24,817 bases of DNA, from positions 1-24,817 of the forward strand of contig JNEM01014311.1 in NCBI GenBank assembly GCA_000697335.1, written 5' to 3'. The position numbers were made by a program, and so were the translations under genes. Of this stretch, positions 11,598 to 21,437 are shown one piece after another. The notes under the pieces were generated by a model. The model was not told the origin of the DNA and did not search any database. It worked only from the letters and a program-made list of their open reading frames with translations. Numbering within the stretch: the first letter of the stretch is position 1; each line of letters begins with the position of its first letter. The DNA comes from Conidiobolus incongruus B7586 (lineage: Eukaryota > Entomophthoromycota > Entomophthoromycetes > Entomophthorales > Conidiobolaceae).

Positions 11598-13130
11598 AAA
11601 GGATATACCATGTTCCTGATCATAAAAAATTAATAATATTTTTAATTTATGTAATTTAAAGTTATTTATTAAAATTCAAATTTTTTATTTATGTCAAATG
11701 AGTTTTTATTATTAAAAATTTTCTGATTATATTTGTATATATTTTGATAATTTTTCGAATGATATATTTGTTAAATTAGAAATTTGAAATGAATTATAAT
11801 TAATATGTGTTATAAGCAAGTACATGTTCACTTTTTAATTGAAAGTCAGCAATTTGAACCATATTTCATATCCAATGTTCAGTAATTTCAGTATCTAATA
11901 ATTTCAGAAAAAAATTAATTAATTCTGAATATTTGGTTAGCAAGGTGAAATTTACCAAACCTTTTTTGATTACTATAATGAAAAACTTAGTACAAATATA
12001 TTAAAATGATCATGAGTTTAGTGATTTATCAAGTTGTTGAATGGAACCGGAAAGTTTTCACCACTTCGATTGCTTGTGACATATGAATATTCAAAATGTA
12101 ACATTATATTTAATATTTTTATTATAAAATTAATATTGATAATTTTTGAAAAATTATATTATTTAATTAATAAAATATTCAATAATGAGTATTAATTGAA
12201 ATATCGGATAATATTGTTAAACCCTTAACTTTTAAAGTCTTATTTTGATTGTTGATTATATTTAATGAATTGAAATGTTTAATTAATTTATATACAATTA
12301 ATCACATTTTGCAAACACTATTCAGGTATACAATTTTTCATTAAAATATAAGCACTCTTCATAGATTTTTAATTTTATTATATCAGATCTGATTCGTATT
12401 ATCATAGAACAATTTTGAAAAGTGTTCATATTTCACTTGAAAATCCTATAATTTATTTATTAGAAAATTCTATAACTTAAGAATTTTATTAACAAAAATA
12501 TTAATAGACCCAAGAATAATTTATCTATGGGTATTTATTTTAATAAACAATAAAATTTAATCATAGGTCCGAATATAATAAACATGGTAAATATTGAATT
12601 TTATAGTAAACAAAATTTTATTTTGACTCTTTAAATGTTTCATTCATAAGTCCCGGCTGAGAAATAAAATTTCATGCAAAAGATATGACAGTATTTGGGA
12701 AATAAATCTATATAGTTATATAGCCTATTTTTAAACCTGTATATATCAGACAGCCTTTATAATCCAACTCTAATTGTATTTTTTATTCAGAAAACATCGA
12801 TATATATTGTCTTTTTAATATCATATAAAATTAATGCAAGCCGACGCATATGAAATGCGCATATTTAATATACAAATTGAATATTAGCTAAAAAAGTCAA
12901 ACAATTTGAAAGAGACCAAGAGCAATAGATCAAAAAGATTACACCAAATCCAAGTTTACCCTACAAACTTGTGGATTTTAAACAACAATAATTAAGTCAC
13001 ACAACCAATCAAAATCAAGGGTTTATCTCAAATGTCTCAATATCTGAAGATTTATCAACAAATATATTAAATTTTAAACAGTTCTTCCTAGTTTTATTAT
13101 TTGATTATTGCTAAAGATAAAATTGATCTT

Positions 13131-13155
13131 AATAAAATAAAATAAAATAAAATAA
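13131..13155. repeat. AATAA pentanucleotide microsatellite
   Basis: Five perfect tandem copies of AATAA, about 230 bases beyond the stop of the minus-strand response regulator gene. Simple slippage repeat. Confidence 0.85.
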
Positions 13156-13383
13156 GAATTTTGTTAGGAGTTTTGTTAGTAAGGTATCTTCTTTTTCTAG
13201 GATTGGTAATATTGATCAGGTTTTCGAATTGAGCTGATCTTTTTTTGAGTTAGGTAAGAATTTTCAATCCGCAGTCCTAGTGGTACTTAGAGTATTCTAA
13301 AAGAGATATTCCATTCTATAGTTTAGATTTCATAACATAATATACATCATTCAAGTTCAATACAAGTATTTAATATCTATATA

Positions 13384-13869
13384 TTACGTAATTAGCGAAT
13401 AACGTCGAGTCATAGGAAGACAAGCTTGTAGAGTAGTTCGCAGCGTCTTTTCGGCGACAGGCTTAGGTATCATACCATTCATACCAACATCCATATATAA
13501 CTTGTAATCCTCTTCAAGAGAATTTGTGGTGAGAGCAATAATTGGAATAGTGCGATTACATTCTAGTATATGCCATGAGTTGGACGGATCTCTGATCTGC
13601 TGCGTGGCAACGATGCCTGTAATTGATGGCATATCAATGTCCATCAGTATTAAGTCGAACGGGTGCTTATTGAGATGATTAATAGCATTTTCAGCACTCA
13701 TACAATTAATAATATGTTGGATCCCGAGTTTCTTTTTCAGCAGTCTTGTCACTAGTTGGTGGTATATTAAATTATCATCCACTATCAATATCCTGAGACT
13801 AGCATTGTTGTTATTGTTACTATCCACTGGAGGATAATGAATGTCTTGGCAACTTTCTAATTGATTCAT
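13384..13869 (-). CDS. Receiver-only response regulator (two-component signalling)
   Basis: Single-exon gene of 161 residues made almost wholly of one receiver domain (about residues 25-150). It should accept a phosphate from a histidine phosphotransfer protein or hybrid kinase. Key residues are all present: the acidic pair D31-D32 in LRILIVDDN, the phospho-acceptor D77 in LILMDIDMPSITG, the switch Thr at 114-115 in IALTTNS, and K136 in the PKPV motif. A run of five Asn encoded by AAC/AAT repeats sits just before the domain. There is no DNA-binding or kinase domain, so it is not Skn7/Prr1-like. It is also far shorter than Ssk1/Mcs4 or Rim15. Small fungal regulators of the Srr1 type are the closest class I know. 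The start is the first Met; the stop is TAA. Confidence 0.88.
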   Translation of the reverse strand: MNQLESCQDIHYPPVDSNNNNNASLRILIVDDNLIYHQLVTRLLKKKLGIQHIINCMSAENAINHLNKHPFDLILMDIDMPSITGIVATQQIRDPSNSWHILECNRTIPIIALTTNSLEEDYKLYMDVGMNGMIPKPVAEKTLRTTLQACLPMTRRYSLIT

Positions 13870-14353
13870 AATTAATCAATTAAAAATATTGATATTGATG
13901 AAATTAAGTGAAAAAAGGAAGCTAAACTCCAATTTCAATAACTTAAGGGTATTTATACTCTAACCAGAAAAAAGTTCAGGTGGATAACCTGTAGTAATTA
14001 ATTAATTTAATACTCAAGTTCTACTCTTTTAATAGAAGTTTATCAAATATAATATTTATGCAAATATTTGAGCATGGTTAAATTATTTGAATATGTTTTA
14101 CATATCTATCAATTATCAGATATTTTGAATAATAAATATGAACTTTAAAGTATTTCACTTAATCAACTTTTGAACTTCAATTTATTTGTATTAATTCAAA
14201 TTACTTATTAAACTATTTGAATTTGATAATTTTTCTGTCTATGGAATATTATTTAAGATTATGACATTAATCAAATCTATTTGATAAATTAGGAAAAATC
14301 CAGACACAAAGTAATAAACTCTGTTTAAATATATAATTTTGTTTTATACCTAT

Positions 14354-14373
14354 ATGTTGAAATATTTCAACAT
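14354..14373. repeat. Perfect 20-bp palindrome
   Basis: ATGTTGAAAT is followed directly by its exact reverse complement ATTTCAACAT, with no spacer. It lies about 485 bases upstream of the response regulator start (13869, minus strand). It could be a binding site for a dimeric protein or a cruciform-prone sequence. Its role is unknown. Confidence 0.7.
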
Positions 14374-14396
14374 TATTCGCCCAAATCATTGAGTAA

Positions 14397-14590
14397 AAAT
14401 GTGACTTAAACTTCACTCAAGGACTGCCAAACATCAGCAATATTACCAAATATAGGAATGGGATTAAAGTAACTATGCAATACACTTTGAAAAATGAAAA
14501 ATTAATATTGGATTGCAAAGGTAATCTCATTGATGAATATTTAATTTATGTATTAATGCTTCAAATGGGACTTTTGAAACCAATTTCTTG
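14397..14590 (+). other. Open, coding-like patch, not assigned
   Basis: A plus-strand frame stays open for about 64 codons in DNA of higher GC than its flanks. It contains an ATG at 14475 and segments such as KNEKLILDCKGNLIDEYLIY. A second frame reads NGTFETNFLTAQ up to a strong donor-like CAGTAAGT at about 14599-14606. No family is recognised and no partner exon was found. It may be a lost exon or a decayed gene. Confidence 0.2.
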
Positions 14591-17026
14591 ACCGCCCAGT
14601 AAGTTTTCAAACATTGATGAAGAGTTGCTTTTATTAAAATTATTAATAATTAAAAATAGATAATATCTTTAAGATTTCTTTGATTATTAATACATCATAC
14701 TGAGAAAGGTGAGAGACAAGAGCTTTAATCTATAATACCTTTAAAATGAGATATTAAGGTGTCTGAGAGAGGATAACTCAACATGAGATCACTTTAAAAT
14801 CATTAATAAGTTTCAACAATTGAATGGTTTTAATGCTATATAGTATTATTATGTATTTCTTTTTTCCTAGATATCTTCTACATTACTAATGAATATCATT
14901 GTTAGTCAGATAAAAAGTTTCTTCAAATTTAATAGTAGTTTTTATTTTTCAAAGTTAATAATATTTTTTGGGTCATAGTTATCAATCATTGAATAATTTT
15001 TAGTTACTATTTTTATTTTTAGAATGCATTTTAATTTGAAATAAATAATTTGATATTTGATGAGTTAAAAATTCATTGATATTAGTTGAAATATTATTCA
15101 TATTTAATTAACTGATAACAATATAAGAATAAACTGATAGCTTAAAATTCATAATCATTTACTATTAAATTTATAAACATTCTACAAGATTTAAATTTGA
15201 ATTTCAATCAATTAAATCTGAACCATGCAAATTTTTATTTAAAAAGTTTATATAACCACATGAATGGCATTAATTTAAATAGAATTATTTTATAAGAATA
15301 TTAAAACTGTCGAATTAAAGATATTTTCAAAAATGAATATTGGATTTTTCCTTGATTACATAATAATTAGTGGAATATTACAGTTGTTAGATATTAAAGG
15401 ATTATTAAAAATTTAATAATGAAACTAATTAATTATGTGAATTTGAAGAATCAAAGTATAGTAATATTATTGGTAGACAGTTAATTATTTTAAAATTTTC
15501 TAACTTATTTTGATTAACTAAAGCATGATACTATTAATCTTGACTATATGAAAACTAGATATATTTGTAAATAATTTGATAATTGGAAGAAATTTTCAAA
15601 TCAGGGTTGGTGTTAATTGAAATACATTGTTTATATGTGGGAATTTTAATTTTTTGAGGAGCATTCTAGGAATAGTCCAAAATGAAGAATTGATTAAAGA
15701 TGTTAAATTTAATAATGGCGGAGTTAAACTAAAATTGTTAATATTGAAAAATTGTGAGTTGGCAGTCTTATATATTTAATTAATTATACTATAATTATTT
15801 AAATGATTGAAATATTATTCAAAATGATTAAAACGTCAATCATGTTGATGTGTATTTAAATATATAATATATTTGTATTAATTACTTAATAAACATTTAA
15901 AAATTTCAACCAATATAATCAAGGAAAATAAATAATTTGATAATTTATATATATCATATATTTGACAAATTATAGACTAGTAAATGATTATTGGAATCAA
16001 ATGAAAAATATGTATTTTGGTTTATTTAAGCAAAATTTATAACCTTCCTTTAATAATCAATAAATTTATACTTAAATGAATATTAATCATTTGATTATGT
16101 TCTTTATGAATATTAATTTATTTATTTAGTCTATGAGGAGTCCGAATAAAAATTATATTAACCTTTTACCGATTTTATTTTCTATTTATTTAAATTTTAA
16201 TTTCATCTTAATCAATTTATTGCATAATTAATTAATTTCCACGCATCAATTTTAGAGTATCAGCATTTCAAATATCATCAATATCATTTTTCATTTGGTG
16301 TAGATTATCCGGTTGAATACATTGATTCAAGTTTTGTCTTAATACTAATAAATAAAATTTGATATATTGACTTTTTGAGGTTTATCGTGGGTATTAAAAA
16401 CTATTTTATATTTGTCTTTGTTGAAATTAAAATACATTTCTTTCTGCTTTCAATATACTGCTGATATTTTAGTTCTTAAATTAGAATAATATTATAATAA
16501 GGTTATAAAGTTTCCAAATATCTGAAATTTGAGTTAGTATCAGAGTGAATATCTTAAATATATCATTTTATGTATATTTTTTTAATATTAATATCTTAAT
16601 ATCTTTATTTGGCTGTTTATTTGAATGGTAGTTTAATAATTTAGAAACTCAATAATAAATCGAAATAATTAGAATTCATTATGTATTATAGGATTAATTA
16701 ATGAAATATGCTTGACGTATGCTGTATAATAATAATATATCAAATAAAATATTAATAAAATTTTGAATTTAACATATATATTATTATAACTCAAATAATA
16801 ATATTTACTACTTGAATTCAGATTAAATCTTCAAGAAATCAAAAAGAATGGATAAAAATATCATATTAATTGTAGCATATCTTTTAAATATATTTGTTTA
16901 ATCAGCTAATTTTTATATACCATTCCAAAGCTAATTGATAATTCATTTTCTTTATGGTATTATATCTTAATAAAATTATATTTAAATATCAACAACATTT
17001 GTAATATATTAAATTTATATACTTTG

Positions 17027-17345
17027 GTTCTGCCGGTTGCTAGCAGAACGTTGATAATAGGGAAGAGAGCGGCTTGCTCGCGGTTTGTTTGGTGGTTTGG
17101 GCTAAGGTGTTTTAATAGGGTTTGTTAAAGGTTTAATGGGCTTCACAAAAGACTGGAGGTGATGATAAAAATTATCCTGATAATGATTCTGTTATAAATC
17201 ATTCGTTGGTGGTAGATGGTGTAAAGAAGTGTATTGGGTCTTCAGAAAAATTAGACCTTAAAGTGGTATGGCAGGTGTTCCGGAATTATGTCTCTAAAAG
17301 TTAAAAGATTGCGAGATGAAGATGGTCGGGCAGGTTACTATCTAG
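17027..17345. other. G-rich, strand-skewed island with hairpin and possible G-quadruplex
   Basis: In 17041-17340 I count roughly 88 G against 31 C on the plus strand, while GC is about 40 percent overall in a desert far below that. The island opens with a perfect hairpin, GTTCTGC (17027-17033) and GCAGAAC (17043-17049). A second small hairpin follows, GAGC/GCTC (17067-17079), then GG tracts at 17082-17101 that could form a two-tetrad quadruplex. A 55-codon open stretch lies at 17137-17304 (for example NHSLVVDGVKKCIGSS), but it has no ATG and no recognised domain. It could be a structured non-coding RNA, a foreign fragment or a decayed gene. I do not recognise it. Confidence 0.4.
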
Positions 17346-17866
17346 GTAACTACAAATCATTCATTTTATTAATTCCGAATTAAATAATTTTCGACAAAAT
17401 TCAATAATATCGTTAATTTATTATTTTAAAACAATTATAACAATAGTTTTAAAATATTATACAATTTTATACTATGAGAAGGATATTAAAAACCAATTAA
17501 TTAATATTTTTAATTTGATGGATACAAAATAAATAAATAATCCCTTGTTAATTAACTTTCATATTAATAGGAGAAATAATTGATTGAATAAGTATTAAAT
17601 TAATAAATCAAATATATTTAATATATAAATTTAATATTAAAGTGTTTTTATACAATTAATCATTTACAGTCATATTCTCAATACATATTAACTCTTGAAT
17701 GTTGTATTATTTGCGAACACTAATTTTGATTACGAATACATTTGTTGAATTTGTTTTGTGGAATCCCATAAATAATGACTTGTGTCATAAATTTATAATG
17801 AAGCTGTGACTGGGATAATCCTCAATTTTATCAACTATTATATAACACAATAATTATAAAGTAATA

Positions 17867-19126
17867 ATGAAAATTTGGATTACAATTAATAATAATACAG
17901 AAAACTTAATCCCCATTGAAATCTACCCAGATTGGGAAATTGGTACTGTTCAAACCGTTATAGAAGCTGAAATTCAAATACCAATCGCCAATCAGCTCTT
18001 ATTCTTCTATGGTACTCCACTCTCTGATAATACGAAAACAGTTCAATCTGTAGGTATTAACGATGGTGACATCTTGTCCGTTATGAACAATAACGAAGGT
18101 GGCTTGAATCCTTCTTTAGGTAATTTTAATGCCTCAGTTTCTCAAATGAATGATTATGAAAGGATAAGACAGCAATTATTAAATGACCCCAGTGCACTTA
18201 CCCAGCTTTCAAACTCTCAGCCAGAGCTTGCTGACGCTGTTCGTAACGATCCTCAAAAATTTGTCACCTTATTCCAACAATTTCAACAGAATGCACTTGA
18301 AGCTGAACGCAAACGTGCAGAGGAACTCGCAATTCTAGAGAGCGATCCCTTCAATATAGAAGCTCAAAAGAAGATTGAGGAATTAATTAATCAAGAGAAT
18401 ATTATGAAGAATATGTACGAAGCTCTTGAGCACAATCCTGAATCGTTTGCCCAAGTTACTATGTTATACATTGATATTTCAATTAACGAGCACCCTATTA
18501 AGGCCTTTGTTGATTCTGGAGCCCAAGCAACAATCATGAGTATGGACTTAGTCGAAAAATGCGGCCTTTCCAGACTCGTTGACAAACGGTTCAGGGGTGT
18601 TGCTCAAGGTGTAGGTACATCCCAATTCCTTGGTAGGATTCACAATGTTGGAATGAAATTTGCAGATGATTTAATTGTTCCCTGTTCCATCACTGTTCTC
18701 GAAAACTGTTCAGTAGGCTTCTTACTTGGTCTCGATATGTTAAAGAGACACACTGCATGTATTGATTTGAAACAAAATGGGCTCGTCCTCTATGATAAGT
18801 TAATCCCATTCTTGCCTGAACACCAAATTCCCAAGACCCAACCTTTCAATCCTCAACAAACTCAGGTCCCTGGACAATCTGGAACCTCAGCACCTGCTTC
18901 TTCCACTGCACCTGTTTCTCAGTCTTCATTCCAGATTCCTTCTGGATCTCAGCCTAAGCCTTCTTCAGGGAGTGGAACCAATTTAGCAAGTTTAAAAGCG
19001 CAATTTGCTCCCAAAGAATCAGTCGATGCTTTAAAGAACTTGGGAGCATCCGAGGAGCAAGCAGTCAAATTATTAATTCAAGCTAGGGGTAATGTTGAAA
19101 TAGCGGCTAGTTTATTATTTCAATAA
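17867..19126 (+). CDS. DDI1: Ddi1: ubiquitin-like / aspartyl protease-fold / UBA proteasome shuttle
   Basis: Intronless gene of 419 residues with the full DDI1 domain order. A ubiquitin-like domain covers residues 1-75. A helical DDI region spans about 100-190 (YERIRQQLLNDPSALTQL, DPQKFVTLFQQF, DPFNIEAQKKIEELI). The retroviral-like aspartyl protease fold covers about 195-315, with the catalytic AFVDSGAQATIMS (Asp 216) and the LGLDMLKRH block. A Ser/Pro/Gln-rich linker leads to a C-terminal UBA domain (about 383-419, ending NVEIAASLLFQ). The family delivers or cleaves ubiquitinated proteins at the proteasome and takes part in DNA damage and cell-cycle control. The protease fold belongs to a normal host gene here, not to a retroelement. 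The start ATG opens directly on the ubiquitin-like fold. The next gene, a sideroflexin on the same strand, starts about 820 bases on and is functionally unrelated. Confidence 0.97.
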   Translation: MKIWITINNNTENLIPIEIYPDWEIGTVQTVIEAEIQIPIANQLLFFYGTPLSDNTKTVQSVGINDGDILSVMNNNEGGLNPSLGNFNASVSQMNDYERIRQQLLNDPSALTQLSNSQPELADAVRNDPQKFVTLFQQFQQNALEAERKRAEELAILESDPFNIEAQKKIEELINQENIMKNMYEALEHNPESFAQVTMLYIDISINEHPIKAFVDSGAQATIMSMDLVEKCGLSRLVDKRFRGVAQGVGTSQFLGRIHNVGMKFADDLIVPCSITVLENCSVGFLLGLDMLKRHTACIDLKQNGLVLYDKLIPFLPEHQIPKTQPFNPQQTQVPGQSGTSAPASSTAPVSQSSFQIPSGSQPKPSSGSGTNLASLKAQFAPKESVDALKNLGASEEQAVKLLIQARGNVEIAASLLFQ

Positions 19127-19944
19127 TTCGCTCTCCATTTTTGAGTAATAGTTTTTTTTATTTTTATAATGATTATATTTTTATGGTGATTTTTAATTAA
19201 ATTCACTTCATTACAACGTATTGATTTTATTATCAGCGATGTTTTTCATATTATTTAACTAAAAACTCATTGTATTTTAATTGCTATACATTATTTTAAA
19301 AAATTGAAATTTGTAAGAATTTAAATAATAGTATTTAATATATATTAAAATTTCATTATCAAAATATCATATGTTATACTTAATTATAACTATTCAATTT
19401 TAAATAAAAATCGATTATTAATACTTTATTAAATAAATAATTTATTTGTTCAAATATTTGAAATTAATATTACAATTGACTATTATATATGATTATCCAT
19501 TCTTTTCAAATATTAGTAACTTAATTACATTAGAGTTGAATACTTGATCAACCTTGAATATTAAAATATGTAAAATTAGTTAATAATATTCATATAAAAA
19601 TTATTAACAATTTCGCCTATATCAAACATATAAAAATCAATCAAAATTCACAGCAATTTAACCGCATAAAACAATCCTCTAATATGAATACTTTATTTTT
19701 AGAAATATTAAAAAAATAATTTTTTTTAAAATTAATCAAATTTAATAAATATTTCAATCACGTGGTAAGAATAAAATCGAACCATTTGATTTAGTATGAA
19801 ATTTTCAAAAAATTAAAATGGATAATATAGTATAATCCCATTATAAGAAACCATTATTTATGTTTATATAATGGTGAATTGATGATCATCTAGTTAAACA
19901 TTTTTAATTTGATTCAATTAATTTAATTTTAGAATTTTATTATA
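19127..19944. other. Intergenic region between DDI1 and sideroflexin genes
   Basis: AT-rich with no ORF of note. It must hold the DDI1 transcript end and the sideroflexin promoter. No motif could be assigned. Confidence 0.5.
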
Positions 19945-21386
19945 ATGAGCAAAATATTAGATTTAAGTAATATAAAATTAGACTAATAAATATATATATA
20001 TCATATTAATTTGAACATAGATCAACCAAGATATGATCAAAGTGAATTTACTGGTCGATTATTACATTTTATGGATATTACCAATCCTTTGTAAGTATTT
20101 TTATTATTCAATTCATTAATTATATATTCATCCAATGGTATATTGCGATTATTTAGAAATTTATTAGTCACATCTAGTCAATTGAAACAATATCAGGATC
20201 TCATCAAAAACTACCAAGAAAACCCATATCCCATCATCAATGCTGAAGAGGAAGAAATTCTTTGGAAGGCTAAGAGAATTGTGGATAGTACTTGTCATCC
20301 AGAAACTAAAGAACCTATATTTTTACCTTTTAGAATGAGTGCATTTGTTCCTGTAAGTTTTCATAGAGATCTATTGAATCGATTGGTTAATATTATACTT
20401 TTTTAGCTTAATTTAATCATTTGTGCTGGTTTATTGATTCCTAAGCCTACATTCGCTAATATTGTATTCTGGCAATGGTTCAATCAGAGTACTATGGTTG
20501 CGATTAATGTAATTTGAAAATATCCCTAGATCGTTAAAATCCTTACTTATATTAATCTGATTTAGTGGGCCAATGCCAACAAATCTACTCCAATGTCTGT
20601 AAGTGAAACTGCAACTGCTTATTGTACAGCTGTTGGTGGTAAGATTTCATCCTATATTGTTCATCTAATTGTTTTGGCTCAGCTATCATTATCATTCTAG
20701 CATCTGTTGGTACCGCTTTAGGACTCGATCACCTTGTGAAAAAATCAAAATTATCACCAGCTGTAAATAGAATTTTATCTAAAACTGTACCATTTTTTGC
20801 AGTATCTACAGCTTCCGTCTTAAATGTATTCTTAATGAGACGTAAAGAGATCAAGTAAATGGTGCCAATAACTTTTCATTCAAATTTACTAAGTTTTTTA
20901 TTATAGGGAAGGTATATCTGTCACTGACGAATATGGCAATATTGTTGGAAAATCTAAAGCTGCTGGACTGAATGCTGTCAGTCAAGTCGCTACCACTCGT
21001 GTCGCTTTAAGTAATGAATACTCTATAATATTATATGTAATTCAATACTAACCAAAATTTTCAATCCTTTAGTTATTCCTGTCTTATTATTGGTAATATT
21101 AATATTAACATTAATTAAAATGTTTAATAATCTAATTTTAATTTAGCCACCTCTTATAATGAATCGTTTGGAAAAGACTAAATTTTTAAAATCTAATCCC
21201 AGATGGAATATTCCTATCCAATTAGGTATTATTACCACTTCCTTGCTTACCGCTTTACCTTGCTCTATTGCTATCTTCCCCCAAAAGGTCCAATCTAAAG
21301 TTCAAGATTTAGAACCTCAATTCCACAATTTGAAGAATAAGGATGGATCAGATTTAAAATATGTCTATTATAATAAGGGTCTTTAA
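19945..21386 (+). CDS. Sideroflexin (mitochondrial inner-membrane serine/amino-acid transporter family)
   Basis: Sideroflexins carry serine and related amino acids into mitochondria for one-carbon metabolism. I assembled nine exons: 19945-19966, 20021-20090, 20157-20352, 20407-20508, 20566-20638, 20683-20854, 20907-21010, 21073-21092 and 21147-21386. The introns are 44-66 nt, and all junctions keep the frame. The product is 332 residues, the usual family size. Recognisable blocks: PRYDQSEFTGRLLHF and ITNPLNLLVTSSQL near the N-terminus, LWKAKRIVDSTCHPETKEP (family HPDTGEK motif, residues 78-83), FRMSAFVP, FWQWFNQS, VGTALGLDHL, FLMRRKEI, and the C-terminal IFPQK and YYNKGL. Several hydrophobic helices are spread through residues 97-295. 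Exon 1 (22 nt) and exon 8 (20 nt) are micro-exons. Intron 7 carries a yeast-like TACTAAC branch site. Confidence 0.95.
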
Positions 21387-21431
21387 TCGCTTATTTTATA
21401 TGGCTTAGATTATTGATTTAAAGATATATTC

Positions 21432-21437
21432 AATAAA
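21432..21437 (+). promoter_or_regulatory. Probable polyadenylation signal of the sideroflexin gene
   Basis: AATAAA lies 46 bases past the sideroflexin stop, followed by an A run. Position and sequence fit a poly(A) signal, though AATAAA is common by chance in DNA this AT-rich. Confidence 0.45.

Larger units (their letters stand above)
10962..13383. other. Intergenic region with structured inverted repeats
   Basis: No gene is supported. The stretch holds the GC-richer block at about 11360-11600 with nested inverted repeats (listed separately) and a small hairpin at about 12844-12858 (CGCAT, five bases, ATGCG). At 12880-13110 two plus-strand frames are unusually open, but no domain is visible and at least two stops interrupt the longer one. 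A pentanucleotide repeat lies at 13131-13155. The last part is the 3' flank of the minus-strand response regulator. Confidence 0.4.
13870..17866. other. Long AT-rich desert with a palindrome, an open patch and a G-rich island
   Basis: No gene is supported in 4 kb. Three exceptions to the monotone AT sequence are listed separately: the perfect palindrome at 14354-14373, the open patch at 14397-14590 and the G-skewed island at 17027-17345. The rest has stops in all frames every few codons. The last few hundred bases are the upstream region of DDI1, with no recognised motif. Confidence 0.5.

Noticed and set aside
17041-17110. Part of the G-rich island recalls the first variable loop of bacterial 16S rRNA (GGCTTGCTC hairpin).
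   Set aside because: The flanking conserved 16S blocks are absent and the match is too short and gapped.
17137-17304. The start of the open stretch (WASQKTGGDDKN) recalls the N-terminus of ribosomal protein bL27.
   Set aside because: The similarity stops after about a dozen residues and the rest does not fit bL27; treated as chance.
18480-18800. Retroviral-like protease motif (FVDSGA), as in LTR elements.
   Set aside because: It lies in a complete DDI1 gene with ubiquitin-like and UBA domains; this is a host gene, and no LTR element was seen.
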